Shown here piece after piece: positions 1-8,826 of a DNA stretch of 53,036 nucleotides (its first letter is position 1; each line of letters opens with the position of its first letter). Location of the stretch: contig JAJTHE010000086.1 in assembly GCA_021298815.1 (NCBI GenBank), positions 1 to 53,036 on the forward strand. Reading direction: 5' to 3'. Both the position numbers and the translations under genes were made by a program. The DNA comes from Betaproteobacteria bacterium. Its GTDB lineage: Bacteria > Pseudomonadota > Gammaproteobacteria > Burkholderiales > CAIKXV01. The notes under the pieces were generated by a model, which saw only the letters and a program-made list of their open reading frames with translations, was not told the origin of the DNA and did no database searches.

Positions 1-39
1 CAGACTCCCCTTCCGTGCGCCATTCCCCCGCACGACATC

Positions 40-75
40 ACGCCCCGGTCCTCCGATCGGGGCGTTTTCGTTTTT
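40..75 (+). terminator. Rho-independent terminator of the upstream gene
   Basis: An 11-bp stem (40-50 pairing with 55-65, one G-T wobble) closes a CTCC loop and is followed by a T-rich tract at 65-75. It lies before the first gene of the window and points along the plus strand, so it probably ends a unit whose genes lie left of the window. Confidence 0.8.
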
Positions 76-138
76 CCGGTGCTTCGCCTCCTGCGAACGC
101 CTCCCGCCGTCCGATTGCCCGACAGACACTGCCCCGAC

Positions 139-384
139 GTGCCGACCCCGACCCTGGTCATCTACATCCACGACTGCTGCCATCTCTGCGACACGATGAT
201 CAGCCAGCTGCAACCGCTGGTCGACGGTGGGCGCATCGTGCTGCGCGTCGTGGACCTCGACCAGCATCCGGAACTGCAGTCCGGGTATTCCGAGCGGGTG
301 CCCGTGCTTACCCTTGAGGACGGGGAGCTGGTCTGCTTCGGCCAGCTCGACCGCATGGCGCTCGCGCGGGTCCTGATGCGCTGA
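139..384 (+). CDS. Glutaredoxin-like / thioredoxin-fold small protein
   Basis: A small protein of about 81 residues with a thioredoxin fold of the glutaredoxin-like (DUF836) kind. After a short beta strand (LVIYIH) comes the redox motif CHLC (Cys14 and Cys17), then a helix, and a cis-Pro strand RVPVLTL as in the family. It probably works as a cytoplasmic dithiol/disulfide protein; its partner is not known. A GTG start at 139 is preferred because the fold begins at once. A GTG at 79 would add 20 residues without homology, right at the tail of the upstream terminator. No clear ribosome-binding site is seen for either. In betaproteobacteria such a gene often precedes lepA, as here. Confidence 0.75.
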   Translation: MPTPTLVIYIHDCCHLCDTMISQLQPLVDGGRIVLRVVDLDQHPELQSGYSERVPVLTLEDGELVCFGQLDRMALARVLMR

Positions 385-547
385 GGGCGTTGGCGTGAGC
401 GGGCAGATGCGCTCGCCTGGGGTCACTCGCAGCCCAGGGAAAACCCCGGCAGCACAGCAACTTGGCTAGAATCCGCGTGCGCCTTCGTTGCCGCCATCCG
501 GCCGCTCGAGGCCTGGGCGCGGCCACACAGGAAACATCGAACACCCG

Positions 548-2341
548 ATGCAGCATATCCGCAATTTTTCGATCATCGCCCACATCGACCACGGCAAGTC
601 CACGCTCGCCGACCGCTTCATCCAGCGCTGCGGCGGATTGTCCGACCGGGAGATGGACGCGCAGGTGCTCGATTCGATGGACCTGGAACGCGAACGCGGC
701 ATCACGATCAAGGCCCAGACCGCCGCGCTGACCTACAAGGCGCGCGACGGGCAGGTCTACAACCTGAACTTGATCGACACGCCGGGCCATGTCGACTTTT
801 CCTACGAGGTTTCCCGCTCGCTCTCGGCCTGCGAAGGTGCGCTGCTCGTGGTGGATGCCTCGCAAGGCGTCGAGGCGCAGACCGTGGCCAACTGCTACAC
901 CGCGACCGAGCTCGGCGTGGAAGTCCTCGCCGTGCTCAACAAGATCGACTTGCCGTCGGCCGAGCCCGAGCGGGTGATCCAGGAGATCGAGGACATCATC
1001 GGCATCGATGCGCACGATGCGGTCCGAGCGAGCGCGAAGACCGGCCTGGGCATAGACGACATCCTCGAGCAGGTAATCGCGCGGATACCGGCGCCGACCG
1101 GCGATCCGGAAGCGCCGTTGAAGGCGCTGATCATCGATTCCTGGTTCGACAACTATGTCGGCGTCGTGATGCTGGTTCGCGTGAAGGACGGCACCCTGCG
1201 GCCGAAGGACCGGCTGCTGCTGATGGCCACTGGCGCCACGTATGTCTGCGAGCAGGTGGGCGTGTTCACTCCGAAGGGCAGGCAGACCGACTCCCTCGCG
1301 GCCGGTGGCGTGGGCTACATCATCGCAGGCATCAAGGAACTCAAGGCGGCGATGGTCGGCGACACCGTCACGCTCGCCGACCGGCCGGCGTCCGAGCCGC
1401 TGCCGGGCTTCAAGGAGATCAAGTCGCAGGTGTTCGCCGGTCTCTATCCGGTCGAGTCCAATGCCTACGAGGCGCTGCGCGACGCACTCGAGAAGCTGCA
1501 CCTGAACGATTCGTCGCTTCGCTACGAGCCGGAGACCTCCCAGGCGCTGGGTTTCGGCTTCCGCTGCGGCTTCCTGGGCCTGCTGCACATGGAGATCGTG
1601 CAGGAGCGGCTGGAGCGAGAGTACGACATCGACCTGATCACGACGGCGCCGACCGTGGTCTACCGCATACTGATGCGCGATGGCGAGACGATCGAGATCG
1701 ACAACCCGTCGAAGTTGCCGGAGCCGTCGAAGATCGAGGACGTGCTCGAGCCGATGATCAAGGCCACCATCATCGTGCCGCAGGACTACGTCGGGCCGGT
1801 GATGACGCTCTGCAACCAGAAGCGCGGCGCGCAGAAGGACATGCACTACTCCGGCCGGCAGGTCATCCTGACCTACGAACTGCCCCTGAACGAGGTGGTG
1901 ATGGACTTCTTCGACAAGCTGAAGTCGGTCAGCCGCGGCTACGCCTCCCTCGACTACGAGTTCACCGACTTCCGCTCCTCCGACCTGGTCAAGCTCGACA
2001 TCCTGATCAACGGCGAGAAGGTCGATGCGCTGTCGGTGATCGTGCATCGCACCACCAGCCAGACCCGCGGCCGAGAACTGGCAGTCAAGATGCGCGAACT
2101 GATCCCGCGGCAGATGTTCGACGTTGCCGTGCAGGCGGCGATCGGCGCGCATATCATCGCGCGCGAGACCATCAAGGCGCTGCGAAAGAACGTGCTTGCG
2201 AAGTGCTACGGCGGCGACATCAGCCGCAAGCGCAAGCTGCTCGAGAAGCAGAAGGCCGGCAAGAAGCGGATGAAGCAGGTGGGTCGGGTGGAGATCCCGC
2301 AGGAAGCATTCCTGGCGGTCCTGCGGACCGACAGCAAGTAA
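548..2341 (+). CDS. lepA: Elongation factor 4 (LepA), ribosome back-translocase GTPase
   Basis: Translational GTPase of 597 residues that acts on the ribosome, where LepA is reported to reverse or remodel translocation. The G1 motif AHIDHGKST is at residues 11-19, G3 DTPGH at 77-81 and G4 NKID at 131-134. Domain II, the EF-G-like domains III and V, and the LepA-specific C-terminus ([19 protein letters not shown]) follow. The ATG at 548 gives the normal N-terminus [17 protein letters not shown], with AGGAAA about 12 bases upstream; an earlier in-frame start at 488 adds only non-homologous residues. It heads the lepA-lepB-DUF4845-rnc-era run. A TAGAAT -10-like box lies upstream (near 470) but has no good -35. 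Confidence 0.98.
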   Translation: MQHIRNFSIIAHIDHGKSTLADRFIQRCGGLSDREMDAQVLDSMDLERERGITIKAQTAALTYKARDGQVYNLNLIDTPGHVDFSYEVSRSLSACEGALLVVDASQGVEAQTVANCYTATELGVEVLAVLNKIDLPSAEPERVIQEIEDIIGIDAHDAVRASAKTGLGIDDILEQVIARIPAPTGDPEAPLKALIIDSWFDNYVGVVMLVRVKDGTLRPKDRLLLMATGATYVCEQVGVFTPKGRQTDSLAAGGVGYIIAGIKELKAAMVGDTVTLADRPASEPLPGFKEIKSQVFAGLYPVESNAYEALRDALEKLHLNDSSLRYEPETSQALGFGFRCGFLGLLHMEIVQERLEREYDIDLITTAPTVVYRILMRDGETIEIDNPSKLPEPSKIEDVLEPMIKATIIVPQDYVGPVMTLCNQKRGAQKDMHYSGRQVILTYELPLNEVVMDFFDKLKSVSRGYASLDYEFTDFRSSDLVKLDILINGEKVDALSVIVHRTTSQTRGRELAVKMRELIPRQMFDVAVQAAIGAHIIARETIKALRKNVLAKCYGGDISRKRKLLEKQKAGKKRMKQVGRVEIPQEAFLAVLRTDSK

Positions 2342-2360
2342 CGAAGGAAGAGAGCGGACC

Positions 2361-3164
2361 TTGAATTTCCCCCTGATCATGCTGGTGCTGCTGCTGATCA
2401 CCGGCGGCATCTGGCTGTTGGACAAGCTGGTGCTCCGGCGCAGGCGGCCTGAAGGCAAGGGCGAGCCCTGGTGGATCGAGTACCCGAAGAGCTTCTTCCC
2501 GGTCATCCTGATCGTGTTCGTGCTGCGCTCGTTCCTGGTCGAGCCGTTCAAGATCCCTTCCGGTTCGATGATCCCGACCCTGCTGGTGGGGGACTTCATC
2601 CTGGTGAACAAGTACACCTACGGCATCCGGCTTCCGGTGGCCAACGTGAAGGTGTTCGACATGGGCGAGCCGCAGCGCGGCGACGTGATGGTGTTCCGCT
2701 ATCCCGAGGATCCCTCGCTCGACTACATCAAGCGGGTGGTGGGGGTGCCAGGCGACCGCGTCGCCTATCGCGACAAGCAGCTCGAGATCAACGGCAAGCC
2801 CGTGCCGCTCAAGCCGGTCGGCGACTACAGCTATGTCGAGGGCGGGCTGTCGTTCGTCAACGCGCGCCGGCTCACCGAATCGATCGGGACGATACCCCAC
2901 GACATCCTGGTGCAGCCGGAGATGCCGACGCTGCAGTTGGGGGGCGTCAAGCGCTTTCCGCTGCGCGAGAATTGCGAATATACTGATTCGGGATTCTCCT
3001 GCACCGTTCCGCCGGGGCACTACTTCACGATGGGCGACAACCGGGATGCCAGTGCCGACAGCCGCTACTGGGGCTTCGTGCCCGAACGCAACATCGTCGG
3101 CAAGGCGGTGATGATCTGGTGGAATTTCGACGCGATGGGCCGCATCGGCACGCGTATCCAGTGA
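2361..3164 (+). CDS. lepB: Signal peptidase I
   Basis: Membrane-bound serine-lysine peptidase that removes signal peptides from exported proteins; 267 residues. Two N-terminal membrane segments (about residues 4-24 and 45-60) are followed by the catalytic box with Ser69 in PSGSMIPTLLVGD and the general base Lys124 in DYIKRVVGVPGD. The C-terminal family box GDNRDASADSRYWG is present. The start codon is TTG at 2361, with GGAAGAGAG upstream; no better in-frame start exists. It follows lepA by 19 bases. Catalytic residues and length are normal for the family. Confidence 0.97.
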   Translation: MNFPLIMLVLLLITGGIWLLDKLVLRRRRPEGKGEPWWIEYPKSFFPVILIVFVLRSFLVEPFKIPSGSMIPTLLVGDFILVNKYTYGIRLPVANVKVFDMGEPQRGDVMVFRYPEDPSLDYIKRVVGVPGDRVAYRDKQLEINGKPVPLKPVGDYSYVEGGLSFVNARRLTESIGTIPHDILVQPEMPTLQLGGVKRFPLRENCEYTDSGFSCTVPPGHYFTMGDNRDASADSRYWGFVPERNIVGKAVMIWWNFDAMGRIGTRIQ

Positions 3165-3175
3165 AGGCTTCCTCC

Positions 3176-3532
3176 ATGCGGAACCGGCAGACGGGTATCT
3201 CCCTCATCGGCTTCATCCTGATCTGCATCGCGCTGATCTTCGTGTCCGTGTTCGCGTTCAAGCTTGTTCCGCCCTACATCGAGCAGTACACGATCAACAA
3301 GATCTTCCGCCAGATCGCGTACAACCCGGAGTTCGTCAACGCGACCGCCGCCGACGTTCGCGCGGCCTACGGGCGCCAGATCTCTATCGACAGCGTGAGC
3401 GCGGTAAGCGTCTCCGATCTCGTCATCACCCGCGAATCGGGGCAACTGGTGATCGAGGCCGAGTACCGGGTGACGATCCCGCTGGTCTCCAACGTGAGCC
3501 TCCTGGTGGACTTCAAGGCGTCATCGCGCTGA
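3176..3532 (+). CDS. DUF4845 small membrane protein
   Basis: A 118-residue protein of the DUF4845 family, whose function is unknown but which sits between lepB and rnc in many betaproteobacteria. A short basic N-terminus (MRNRQTGISLIGFIL) leads into one membrane segment at about residues 10-30, then a periplasmic domain of about 85 residues. The N-terminus resembles a type IV pilin or pseudopilin leader (Gly before a hydrophobic helix), though the usual Glu at +5 is not obvious. A GTG at 3161 that overlaps the lepB stop (GTGA) is an alternative start giving five more residues. The tight spacing suggests co-translation with lepB. Confidence 0.85.
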   Translation: MRNRQTGISLIGFILICIALIFVSVFAFKLVPPYIEQYTINKIFRQIAYNPEFVNATAADVRAAYGRQISIDSVSAVSVSDLVITRESGQLVIEAEYRVTIPLVSNVSLLVDFKASSR

Positions 3533-3569
3533 GGCGGCGCGCCCGGGCCGAGCCGCGTTACCATCCGGG

Positions 3570-4229
3570 ATGACCCGCGCGATCCAGCACGCCTTCTCCG
3601 ACGGGAAACTGCTTTCCCGTGCGCTCACGCACCGCAGCTTCGGGGCCGACAACAACGAGCGCCTCGAGTTCCTGGGCGACAGCGTGCTCAACTGCGTGGT
3701 CGCACAGGCCCTGCTGGAACGCTTCCCCGGCGCCGCCGAAGGCGAACTGTCCCGCCTGCGCGCCAACCTGGTGAACCAGCAGGCCCTGTTCGAGGTCGCG
3801 CTCGAGCTCGACCTAGGCGGTGCGCTGCGACTGGGCGAGGGCGAGGCACGCACCGGTGGCCACAAGCGCCCGTCCATCCTCGCGGATGCGTTCGAGGCGG
3901 TCGTCGGCGCGGTCTTCCTGGACGGCGGGTACGACGCGGCGGCGGCCTTCGTGACCGCGAACCTGGGTGCGCGCCTGGGTGCGATCGACATCCATGCCCC
4001 GGCGAAGGATCCGAAGACGCGGTTGCAGGAATGGCTGCAGGCGCGGCGCCATCCGCTACCGCGCTACGCGGTGGTGACGATCAGCGGCGAGGCACATGCT
4101 CAGCGATTCGAGGTGGAGTGCGTGATCGACGTGCTGGCGGTGCGTACCTGCGGCGCCGGGTCCAGCCGCAGGACCGCAGAGCAGGCGGCGGCGGAGGTCG
4201 CCTGGCAGCGGCTGACGCAGCCGGCATGA
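3570..4229 (+). CDS. rnc: Ribonuclease III
   Basis: Double-strand-specific endoribonuclease that processes rRNA precursors and structured mRNAs; 219 residues. The signature NERLEFLGDS is at residues 29-38. The second acidic cluster (Asp106 and Glu109 in DAFEAVVGAVFLDGG) supplies the metal-binding residues. The C-terminal double-stranded RNA-binding domain begins near residue 146 (DPKTRLQEWLQ) and ends with the helix RRTAEQAAAEVAWQ. The length is normal. The stop overlaps the era start by 4 bases (ATGA), so the two are translationally coupled, as is usual. Confidence 0.97.
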   Translation: MTRAIQHAFSDGKLLSRALTHRSFGADNNERLEFLGDSVLNCVVAQALLERFPGAAEGELSRLRANLVNQQALFEVALELDLGGALRLGEGEARTGGHKRPSILADAFEAVVGAVFLDGGYDAAAAFVTANLGARLGAIDIHAPAKDPKTRLQEWLQARRHPLPRYAVVTISGEAHAQRFEVECVIDVLAVRTCGAGSSRRTAEQAAAEVAWQRLTQPA

Positions 4230-5194
4230 GCGTGCCGCGCGCACCGGTTGCCGGCGCAGCGTCCGTGGATGCGGGCGGCAGTGACGAAGGCGCGCAGCCG
4301 CCGCGCCTGTCCGGCCGGATCGCCATCGTCGGCCGGCCCAACGTCGGCAAGTCGACCCTGCTCAACCGCCTGATCGGCACCAAGCTGGCGATCGTGTCGA
4401 AGCGCCCGCAGACCACGCGCTCCAACCTGCTCGGCATCCTGACCCGCGGCGACCGGCAGTTCGGTTTCGTCGATACGCCAGGCCTGCAGGACAACCGCAG
4501 CGGGCACCAGTCGCGCACGTACAACCGCGAGGCGATACAGGCGCTCGATGGCGTCGATGCGGTCGCCTGGGTGGTCGAGGCCGGGCGCTTCGGGCCGGAG
4601 GACCAGGCGGTGGGCCGGGCGCTGCCGGCGTCGCTGCCGGTGGTGCTCGTGATCAACAAGATCGACCAGTTGCAGGACAAGCGCAAGCTGCTGCCGTTCA
4701 TCGACCGTGTGCGCCGCGAGCGCGATTTCTCGGCCATTGTGCCGGTCAGTGCCGAGCACGATCCGTCCTTCGATCCGCTGCTCGATGCGCTGGCCCTGCA
4801 CCTGCCCGAGCAGGATGCGTTGTACGAGCCGGAAGCCCTCACCGACCGCGGCGAACGCTACTTCGCAGGCGAGATCCTGCGCGAGAAGCTGTTCCGCTTC
4901 CTCGGCGCCGAACTGCCCTACGAGTGCGACGTGTCGATCGACCACTTTGAGGAACTGCCCCGGCTGCGTCGGATCTACGCGACCATCACGGTCGCCAAGC
5001 AGGGCCAGAAGGCGATAGTGATCGGCGAGAAGGGCGTGCAGCTGAAGGCGATCGCCACCGCGGCCCGCCACGACATGGAAGCGCTGTTCGGCTGCAAGGT
5101 GTTCATGGAGCTCTGGGTGAAGGTGCAGCGCGCCCGCGCACGGCCCGGTGCCAGCCAGGACATCGCCCTGCCGGGCGACACCGGGCAGGACTGA
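4226..5194 (+). CDS. era: GTPase Era
   Basis: Ribosome-assembly GTPase that binds 16S rRNA near its 3' end; 322 residues. G1 GRPNVGKST is at residues 36-44, G3 DTPG at 83-86 and G4 NKID at 144-147. The C-terminal type-2 KH RNA-binding domain carries VIGEKGVQLKAIATAAR. The ATG at 4226 overlaps the rnc stop. The first 30 residues are a longer, low-complexity extension compared with E. coli Era, and the last 15 residues are also extra. It sits between rnc and recO, the classic order. Confidence 0.97.
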   Translation: MSVPRAPVAGAASVDAGGSDEGAQPPRLSGRIAIVGRPNVGKSTLLNRLIGTKLAIVSKRPQTTRSNLLGILTRGDRQFGFVDTPGLQDNRSGHQSRTYNREAIQALDGVDAVAWVVEAGRFGPEDQAVGRALPASLPVVLVINKIDQLQDKRKLLPFIDRVRRERDFSAIVPVSAEHDPSFDPLLDALALHLPEQDALYEPEALTDRGERYFAGEILREKLFRFLGAELPYECDVSIDHFEELPRLRRIYATITVAKQGQKAIVIGEKGVQLKAIATAARHDMEALFGCKVFMELWVKVQRARARPGASQDIALPGDTGQD

Positions 5195-5196
5195 CC

Positions 5197-5919
5197 ATGG
5201 CGGGCGGCAGCAGCCGGGTGACGCAGGTGCCGGCGTTCGTGCTGCACACCTATCCGTTCCGCGAGACGAGTCTGATCGTCGAGGCCTTCACCGGGGCCTA
5301 CGGCCGCATCGCCTGGGTGGCGCGCGGCGCACGCCGCGCCGGCTCGGCGATGCGCGGCCTGCTGCTGCCGTTCCAGCCGATGACTGCGGGGTGGGGTGGA
5401 CGCAGCGAGCTGCGCACGCTGCACAAGGTCGAATGGATCGGAGGCCTGCCTCCGCTGAGTGCCACGCCGCTGCTGTGCGGGCTGTACGTGAACGAACTGC
5501 TGCTGCGGCTGCTGCGCCGCGAGGATCCGCACGAACGGCTGTTCGAGGCCTATGCCCGCGTGCTGGTCGAGCTCTCCGCAGGCAGCGGGCTGTCTGCCAC
5601 GCTGCGGCGCTTCGAGCGCGAACTGCTCGGCGAGATCGGCTACGGGCTGGTGCTCGACCGGGACGCGGCCTCGGGCGGTCCGATCGATCCCGCCCGGCGC
5701 TACGTCTACCAGGTCGGCACCGGGCCGCTGCCTGCAGGCGAGGACCGCGACGGCATAGAATTGAGCGGGCAGACGCTGATCGACATGGCACACGATCGCT
5801 ACACCGACCTGCAGAGCCTGCAGGAGAGCAAGCAGCTCACGCGCCGCGTGCTCGCGCACTACCTGGGCGACCAGCCGCTGCATACCCGGGACCTGCTGCG
5901 CTCGCTTCAGAACCTCTGA
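5197..5919 (+). CDS. recO: DNA repair protein RecO
   Basis: Recombination mediator that helps load RecA on SSB-coated DNA with RecR; 240 residues. The N-terminal OB fold begins with AFVLHTYPFRETSLIVEAFT and the basic GRIAWVARGARR strand, followed by the helical domain (LYVNELLLRLL) found in the family. No zinc-binding cysteines are seen, as in several proteobacterial RecO proteins. It starts 2 bases after the era stop, so it belongs to the same operon. Confidence 0.95.
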   Translation: MAGGSSRVTQVPAFVLHTYPFRETSLIVEAFTGAYGRIAWVARGARRAGSAMRGLLLPFQPMTAGWGGRSELRTLHKVEWIGGLPPLSATPLLCGLYVNELLLRLLRREDPHERLFEAYARVLVELSAGSGLSATLRRFERELLGEIGYGLVLDRDAASGGPIDPARRYVYQVGTGPLPAGEDRDGIELSGQTLIDMAHDRYTDLQSLQESKQLTRRVLAHYLGDQPLHTRDLLRSLQNL

Positions 5920-5965
5920 ACCCCGTCGCCACCACAAACAGGGCCGGCGCGCCGCCGGCACGAAG

Positions 5966-6721
5966 ATGACCCGACTCAGCGTCAACCTGAACAAGATCGC
6001 GCTGCTGCGCAATTCGCGCGAAAGCGGCCTGCCCAGCGTCACCCGCGCGGCCAGCGTCTCGCTGGCCGCCGGGGCGGGCGGCATCACGGTGCATCCGCGC
6101 CCCGACCAGCGGCACATCCGCCCGGCCGACGTGGTCGACCTTTCGCGGCTGCTGGAGGGATACCCGCAGGCCGAGTTCAACATCGAGGGCAATCCGTTCC
6201 ACAACCTGATGGCGATCGCGCTCGATGCCAGGCCCGACCAGTGCACGCTGGTGCCGGACGAGGCCGGCGCGCTGACCTCCAGCCATGGCTGGTCGCTGCC
6301 CGCGCGGTCGCGGGAGCTCGAACCGGAGATCCGCACGCTGAAGGACGCAGGCATCCGGGTGAGCCTGTTCATGGATCCGCTGCCCGCGTCCATGCGCTTC
6401 GCGCGCGACCTCGGGGCCGATCGGGTCGAGCTGTACACCGAGTCCTACGCGCGTGCGCCGGACGATCCCGCGCTGCTTGCGCGCTTCGTTGAAAGCGCGC
6501 AGGCGGCGCGTGAAGCCGGGCTCGGCGTCAATGCCGGGCACGACCTCAACCTCGCGAACGTCGGGCGGTTCGTGGCGGCCGCGGCGCCGATCGACGAAGT
6601 CTCGATCGGACATGCGCTGGTCGGCGATGCGCTCGAGATGGGGCTCGACGCAGCGGTGCGCGCCTATGTCCGCGCGCTGGACATCACGAGGGCCGCAGCG
6701 GCCGGGAAGGCAGCGCCATGA
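5966..6721 (+). CDS. pdxJ: Pyridoxine 5'-phosphate synthase
   Basis: Last step of the DXP-dependent vitamin B6 pathway: it condenses 1-deoxyxylulose 5-phosphate with aminoacetone phosphate. The 251-residue TIM barrel begins with LSVNLNKIALLRNSR, and the active-site strand ITVHPRPDQRHI carries His43 and His50. The acidic strand (FNIEGNP, Glu74) and the glycine-rich phosphate site (VNAGHDLNLANV) are in place. The stop overlaps the acpS ATG by 4 bases (ATGA at 6718). The pdxJ-acpS pairing is widespread in proteobacteria. Confidence 0.97.
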   Translation: MTRLSVNLNKIALLRNSRESGLPSVTRAASVSLAAGAGGITVHPRPDQRHIRPADVVDLSRLLEGYPQAEFNIEGNPFHNLMAIALDARPDQCTLVPDEAGALTSSHGWSLPARSRELEPEIRTLKDAGIRVSLFMDPLPASMRFARDLGADRVELYTESYARAPDDPALLARFVESAQAAREAGLGVNAGHDLNLANVGRFVAAAAPIDEVSIGHALVGDALEMGLDAAVRAYVRALDITRAAAAGKAAP

Positions 6722-7116
6722 TCTACGGCATCGGTACCGACCTGGTCGCGCTCGACCGGGTCGAACGCCTGCTCGCCCGCTTCGGCGACCGCTTCGTCGA
6801 GCGCGTGCTGATGCCGTCGGAGCGGGTCGCGCTCGCACGCTCGCGCCGCCCGGTAAACTTCATCGGCCAGCGATTCGCGGCGAAGGAGGCCTGCTCGAAG
6901 GCATTCGGCCTCGGCCTGCGGTTCCCGGCGACGCTGCAGCAGATGGGCGTGGCCAGCGACCCGCGCGGCAAGCCGCTGCTGGTGTTCGGCGAGGCGCTCG
7001 CACGGCATGCCGCACGAGAGGGGGTCGTCGCCGGCCATGTGTCGCTCACGGACGAACGCGGGATGGTGTGCGCGATGGTGGTGCTGGAACGGGCCGGCAC
7101 GGAGGTCGTGCGATGA
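6718..7116 (+). CDS. acpS: Holo-[acyl-carrier-protein] synthase
   Basis: Transfers the 4'-phosphopantetheine arm from CoA to apo-ACP, here presumably the acpP product encoded at 21.3-21.5 kb. The 132-residue protein starts with GIGTDLVALDRVERLL (Asp8, metal ligand) and has the second signature RFAAKEACSKAFG (Glu57). The length is normal for the trimeric AcpS class. Its stop overlaps the nagZ ATG at 7113, continuing the run of coupled genes. Confidence 0.96.
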   Translation: MIYGIGTDLVALDRVERLLARFGDRFVERVLMPSERVALARSRRPVNFIGQRFAAKEACSKAFGLGLRFPATLQQMGVASDPRGKPLLVFGEALARHAAREGVVAGHVSLTDERGMVCAMVVLERAGTEVVR

Positions 7117-8183
7117 GCACCGCCTCGGTCCGGGCACCGCAGGCGGCGCCGCGTCCGCTCGGTCCGGTGATGCTCGACGTCGCCGGGCTGGCGCTGGATG
7201 CGGACGACCGTCGCCGCCTGCGGCATCCGGCGTGCGGTGGCGTGATCCTGTTCGCGCGTAACTACGAGTCGCCCGCGCAGCTGGCGGCGCTGGTCGAGTC
7301 GATCCATGCGCTGCGCACGCCTGCGCTGCCGGTCGGCGTGGACCACGAAGGCGGACGCGTGCAGCGCTTCCGCAAGGGCTTCACCGCGATCCCGTCGATG
7401 GGCTCCATCGGTGCCGGCTGGCACGCGGATCCGCTGGCCGCCTGCGAACGGGCGGCGCTCGCCGGCCACGTGATGGCGGCTGAGCTTCGTGCCTGCGGCG
7501 TCGACTTCACGTTCGCCCCGGTGCTCGACCTCGACTTCGGGCGCAGCGGCGTGATCGGCGACCGGTCGTTCCATGGCGATGCGTCCGCGGTGACGGCGCT
7601 CGGGCGGGCCCTGGTGCGCGGCCTGCGCCGCGGCGGCATGGCCTCGGTCGGCAAGCATTTCCCGGGGCATGGCTATGCTGAGGCCGATTCCCATGTCGAC
7701 GTACCGGTCGATGCGCGGCCGCTGGCGGAGATCCTTGCGGCCGACGCGGTGCCCTACGCCCGCCTCGCGCCCGGCGACCTCGCCGCGGTGATGCCGGCCC
7801 ACGTGATCTACCCTGCGGTCGATGCGCTGCCGGCGGGATTTTCCCGCCGCTGGCTGCAGGATGTCCTGCGCCGCCAGCTGGGTTTCGACGGCGCCATCCT
7901 GAGCGACGACCTGGCGATGGAGGGCGCTCGGGTGGCTGGCGATGTCGTCGATCGTGCCAACGCAGCCCTCGCCGCGGGTTGCGACCTGGTCCTGGTCTGC
8001 AACCGGCCCGATCTCGCCGACGCGCTGCTGGACAGGCCGCTGCCGCCGGTGTCGGCCATCAGTGCCCGCCGGCTGTCGGCGCTGCGCGGCCGGCCTCGCG
8101 GGCCAAAGGATGCCGCCAGCCTCGCGCAGCTGCAGTCCTCCGACGCGTTCGCAGCGCAGGCGAGGGCGCTGGGTGGCAGCTGA
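7113..8183 (+). CDS. nagZ: Beta-N-acetylhexosaminidase (NagZ), glycoside hydrolase family 3
   Basis: Cytoplasmic murein-recycling enzyme that removes GlcNAc from GlcNAc-anhydroMurNAc peptides; 356 residues. The GH3 barrel shows VGVDHEGGRVQRFR, the catalytic loop KHFPGHG followed by SHVDVPVD, and the nucleophile strand ILSDDLAMEG. The N-terminus has about 15 extra residues before PVMLDVAGLALDADD; an internal start cannot be ruled out. It is the last gene of the lepA-type run; the next gene begins 182 bases later. Confidence 0.96.
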   Translation: MSTASVRAPQAAPRPLGPVMLDVAGLALDADDRRRLRHPACGGVILFARNYESPAQLAALVESIHALRTPALPVGVDHEGGRVQRFRKGFTAIPSMGSIGAGWHADPLAACERAALAGHVMAAELRACGVDFTFAPVLDLDFGRSGVIGDRSFHGDASAVTALGRALVRGLRRGGMASVGKHFPGHGYAEADSHVDVPVDARPLAEILAADAVPYARLAPGDLAAVMPAHVIYPAVDALPAGFSRRWLQDVLRRQLGFDGAILSDDLAMEGARVAGDVVDRANAALAAGCDLVLVCNRPDLADALLDRPLPPVSAISARRLSALRGRPRGPKDAASLAQLQSSDAFAAQARALGGS

Positions 8184-8365
8184 CCGCACAGGGCAGGTCC
8201 AGAACGGGACTACAGGGGTGTCGAATGACCGGTCCCGTGTCGGAACTGGTACCTTGCAGCGTGGGCGCGGGACGGGCACTCTCCCGATCCGTCAGCCACT
8301 CCGGCGGGTCCCGTGACTCGAGGCATGTCCGGATCCGACCGCTCGTTCGAGGTCTTTCACTTCCC

Positions 8366-8782
8366 ATGTCCGATCCAACGCCCCGGAAGCCCCAGGACTT
8401 CGTGTTCGAGGACTGGCAGCGGCTGCATGAGACCGATCCCGACGCCTTCGAGCTGCGCCGCAAGGAGGCCCTGGACGCGGTGATCGAGGCGGCGCCTGCC
8501 GACATGCAGCAGCGGCTGCGCGGCGTGCAGTTCCGCGTCGACATGGAGCGGTCGCGTGCCGGCAGCGACCTGGCGGCTTGCCTTAAGGCGCATTCGATGA
8601 TGTGGGACAGCCTGGTACGGCTGCGCGACGCGCTGGCCGAACTCTCCGAACTGCAGAAGGACGGGGTGCTAGGGGCGGTCGCCCGTGCGCCGGCGGAAGT
8701 GCGGACAGCGACCGTGATCCCCTTCCGCCCTGCCTCGGCCACAACCGTTAGCGATACCGGCGACGGAAAAGCGAAACACTGA
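8366..8782 (+). CDS. DUF3135 family protein
   Basis: A 138-residue cytoplasmic protein of the DUF3135 family, whose function is unknown. The family pattern is clear: DPDAFELRRKEALDAVI, then RLRGVQFRVDMERSRAG and the end box LKAHSMMWDSLVRLRDAL. The remainder (residues 95-138) is a low-complexity tail. The ATG at 8366 is chosen because homology starts right after it; the reading frame is open far upstream but without recognisable sequence. The 182-base gap after nagZ shows no other gene. Confidence 0.8.
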   Translation: MSDPTPRKPQDFVFEDWQRLHETDPDAFELRRKEALDAVIEAAPADMQQRLRGVQFRVDMERSRAGSDLAACLKAHSMMWDSLVRLRDALAELSELQKDGVLGAVARAPAEVRTATVIPFRPASATTVSDTGDGKAKH

Positions 8783-8826
8783 AAAACAATAAGTTGAAGA
8801 AAGGTACTGAAGTAAAGTCGAGGAAT

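Noticed and set aside
308..2617. A 769-codon open frame on the minus strand opposite lepA and lepB
   Set aside because: It is antisense to two clear genes and its protein is Arg/Leu/Asp-rich without any domain, as expected from GC-rich codons read backwards.
3119..3175. Extra 19 residues upstream of the DUF4845 start
   Set aside because: They are the out-of-frame reading of the lepB 3' end; the ribosome-binding context favours a start at 3161 or 3176.
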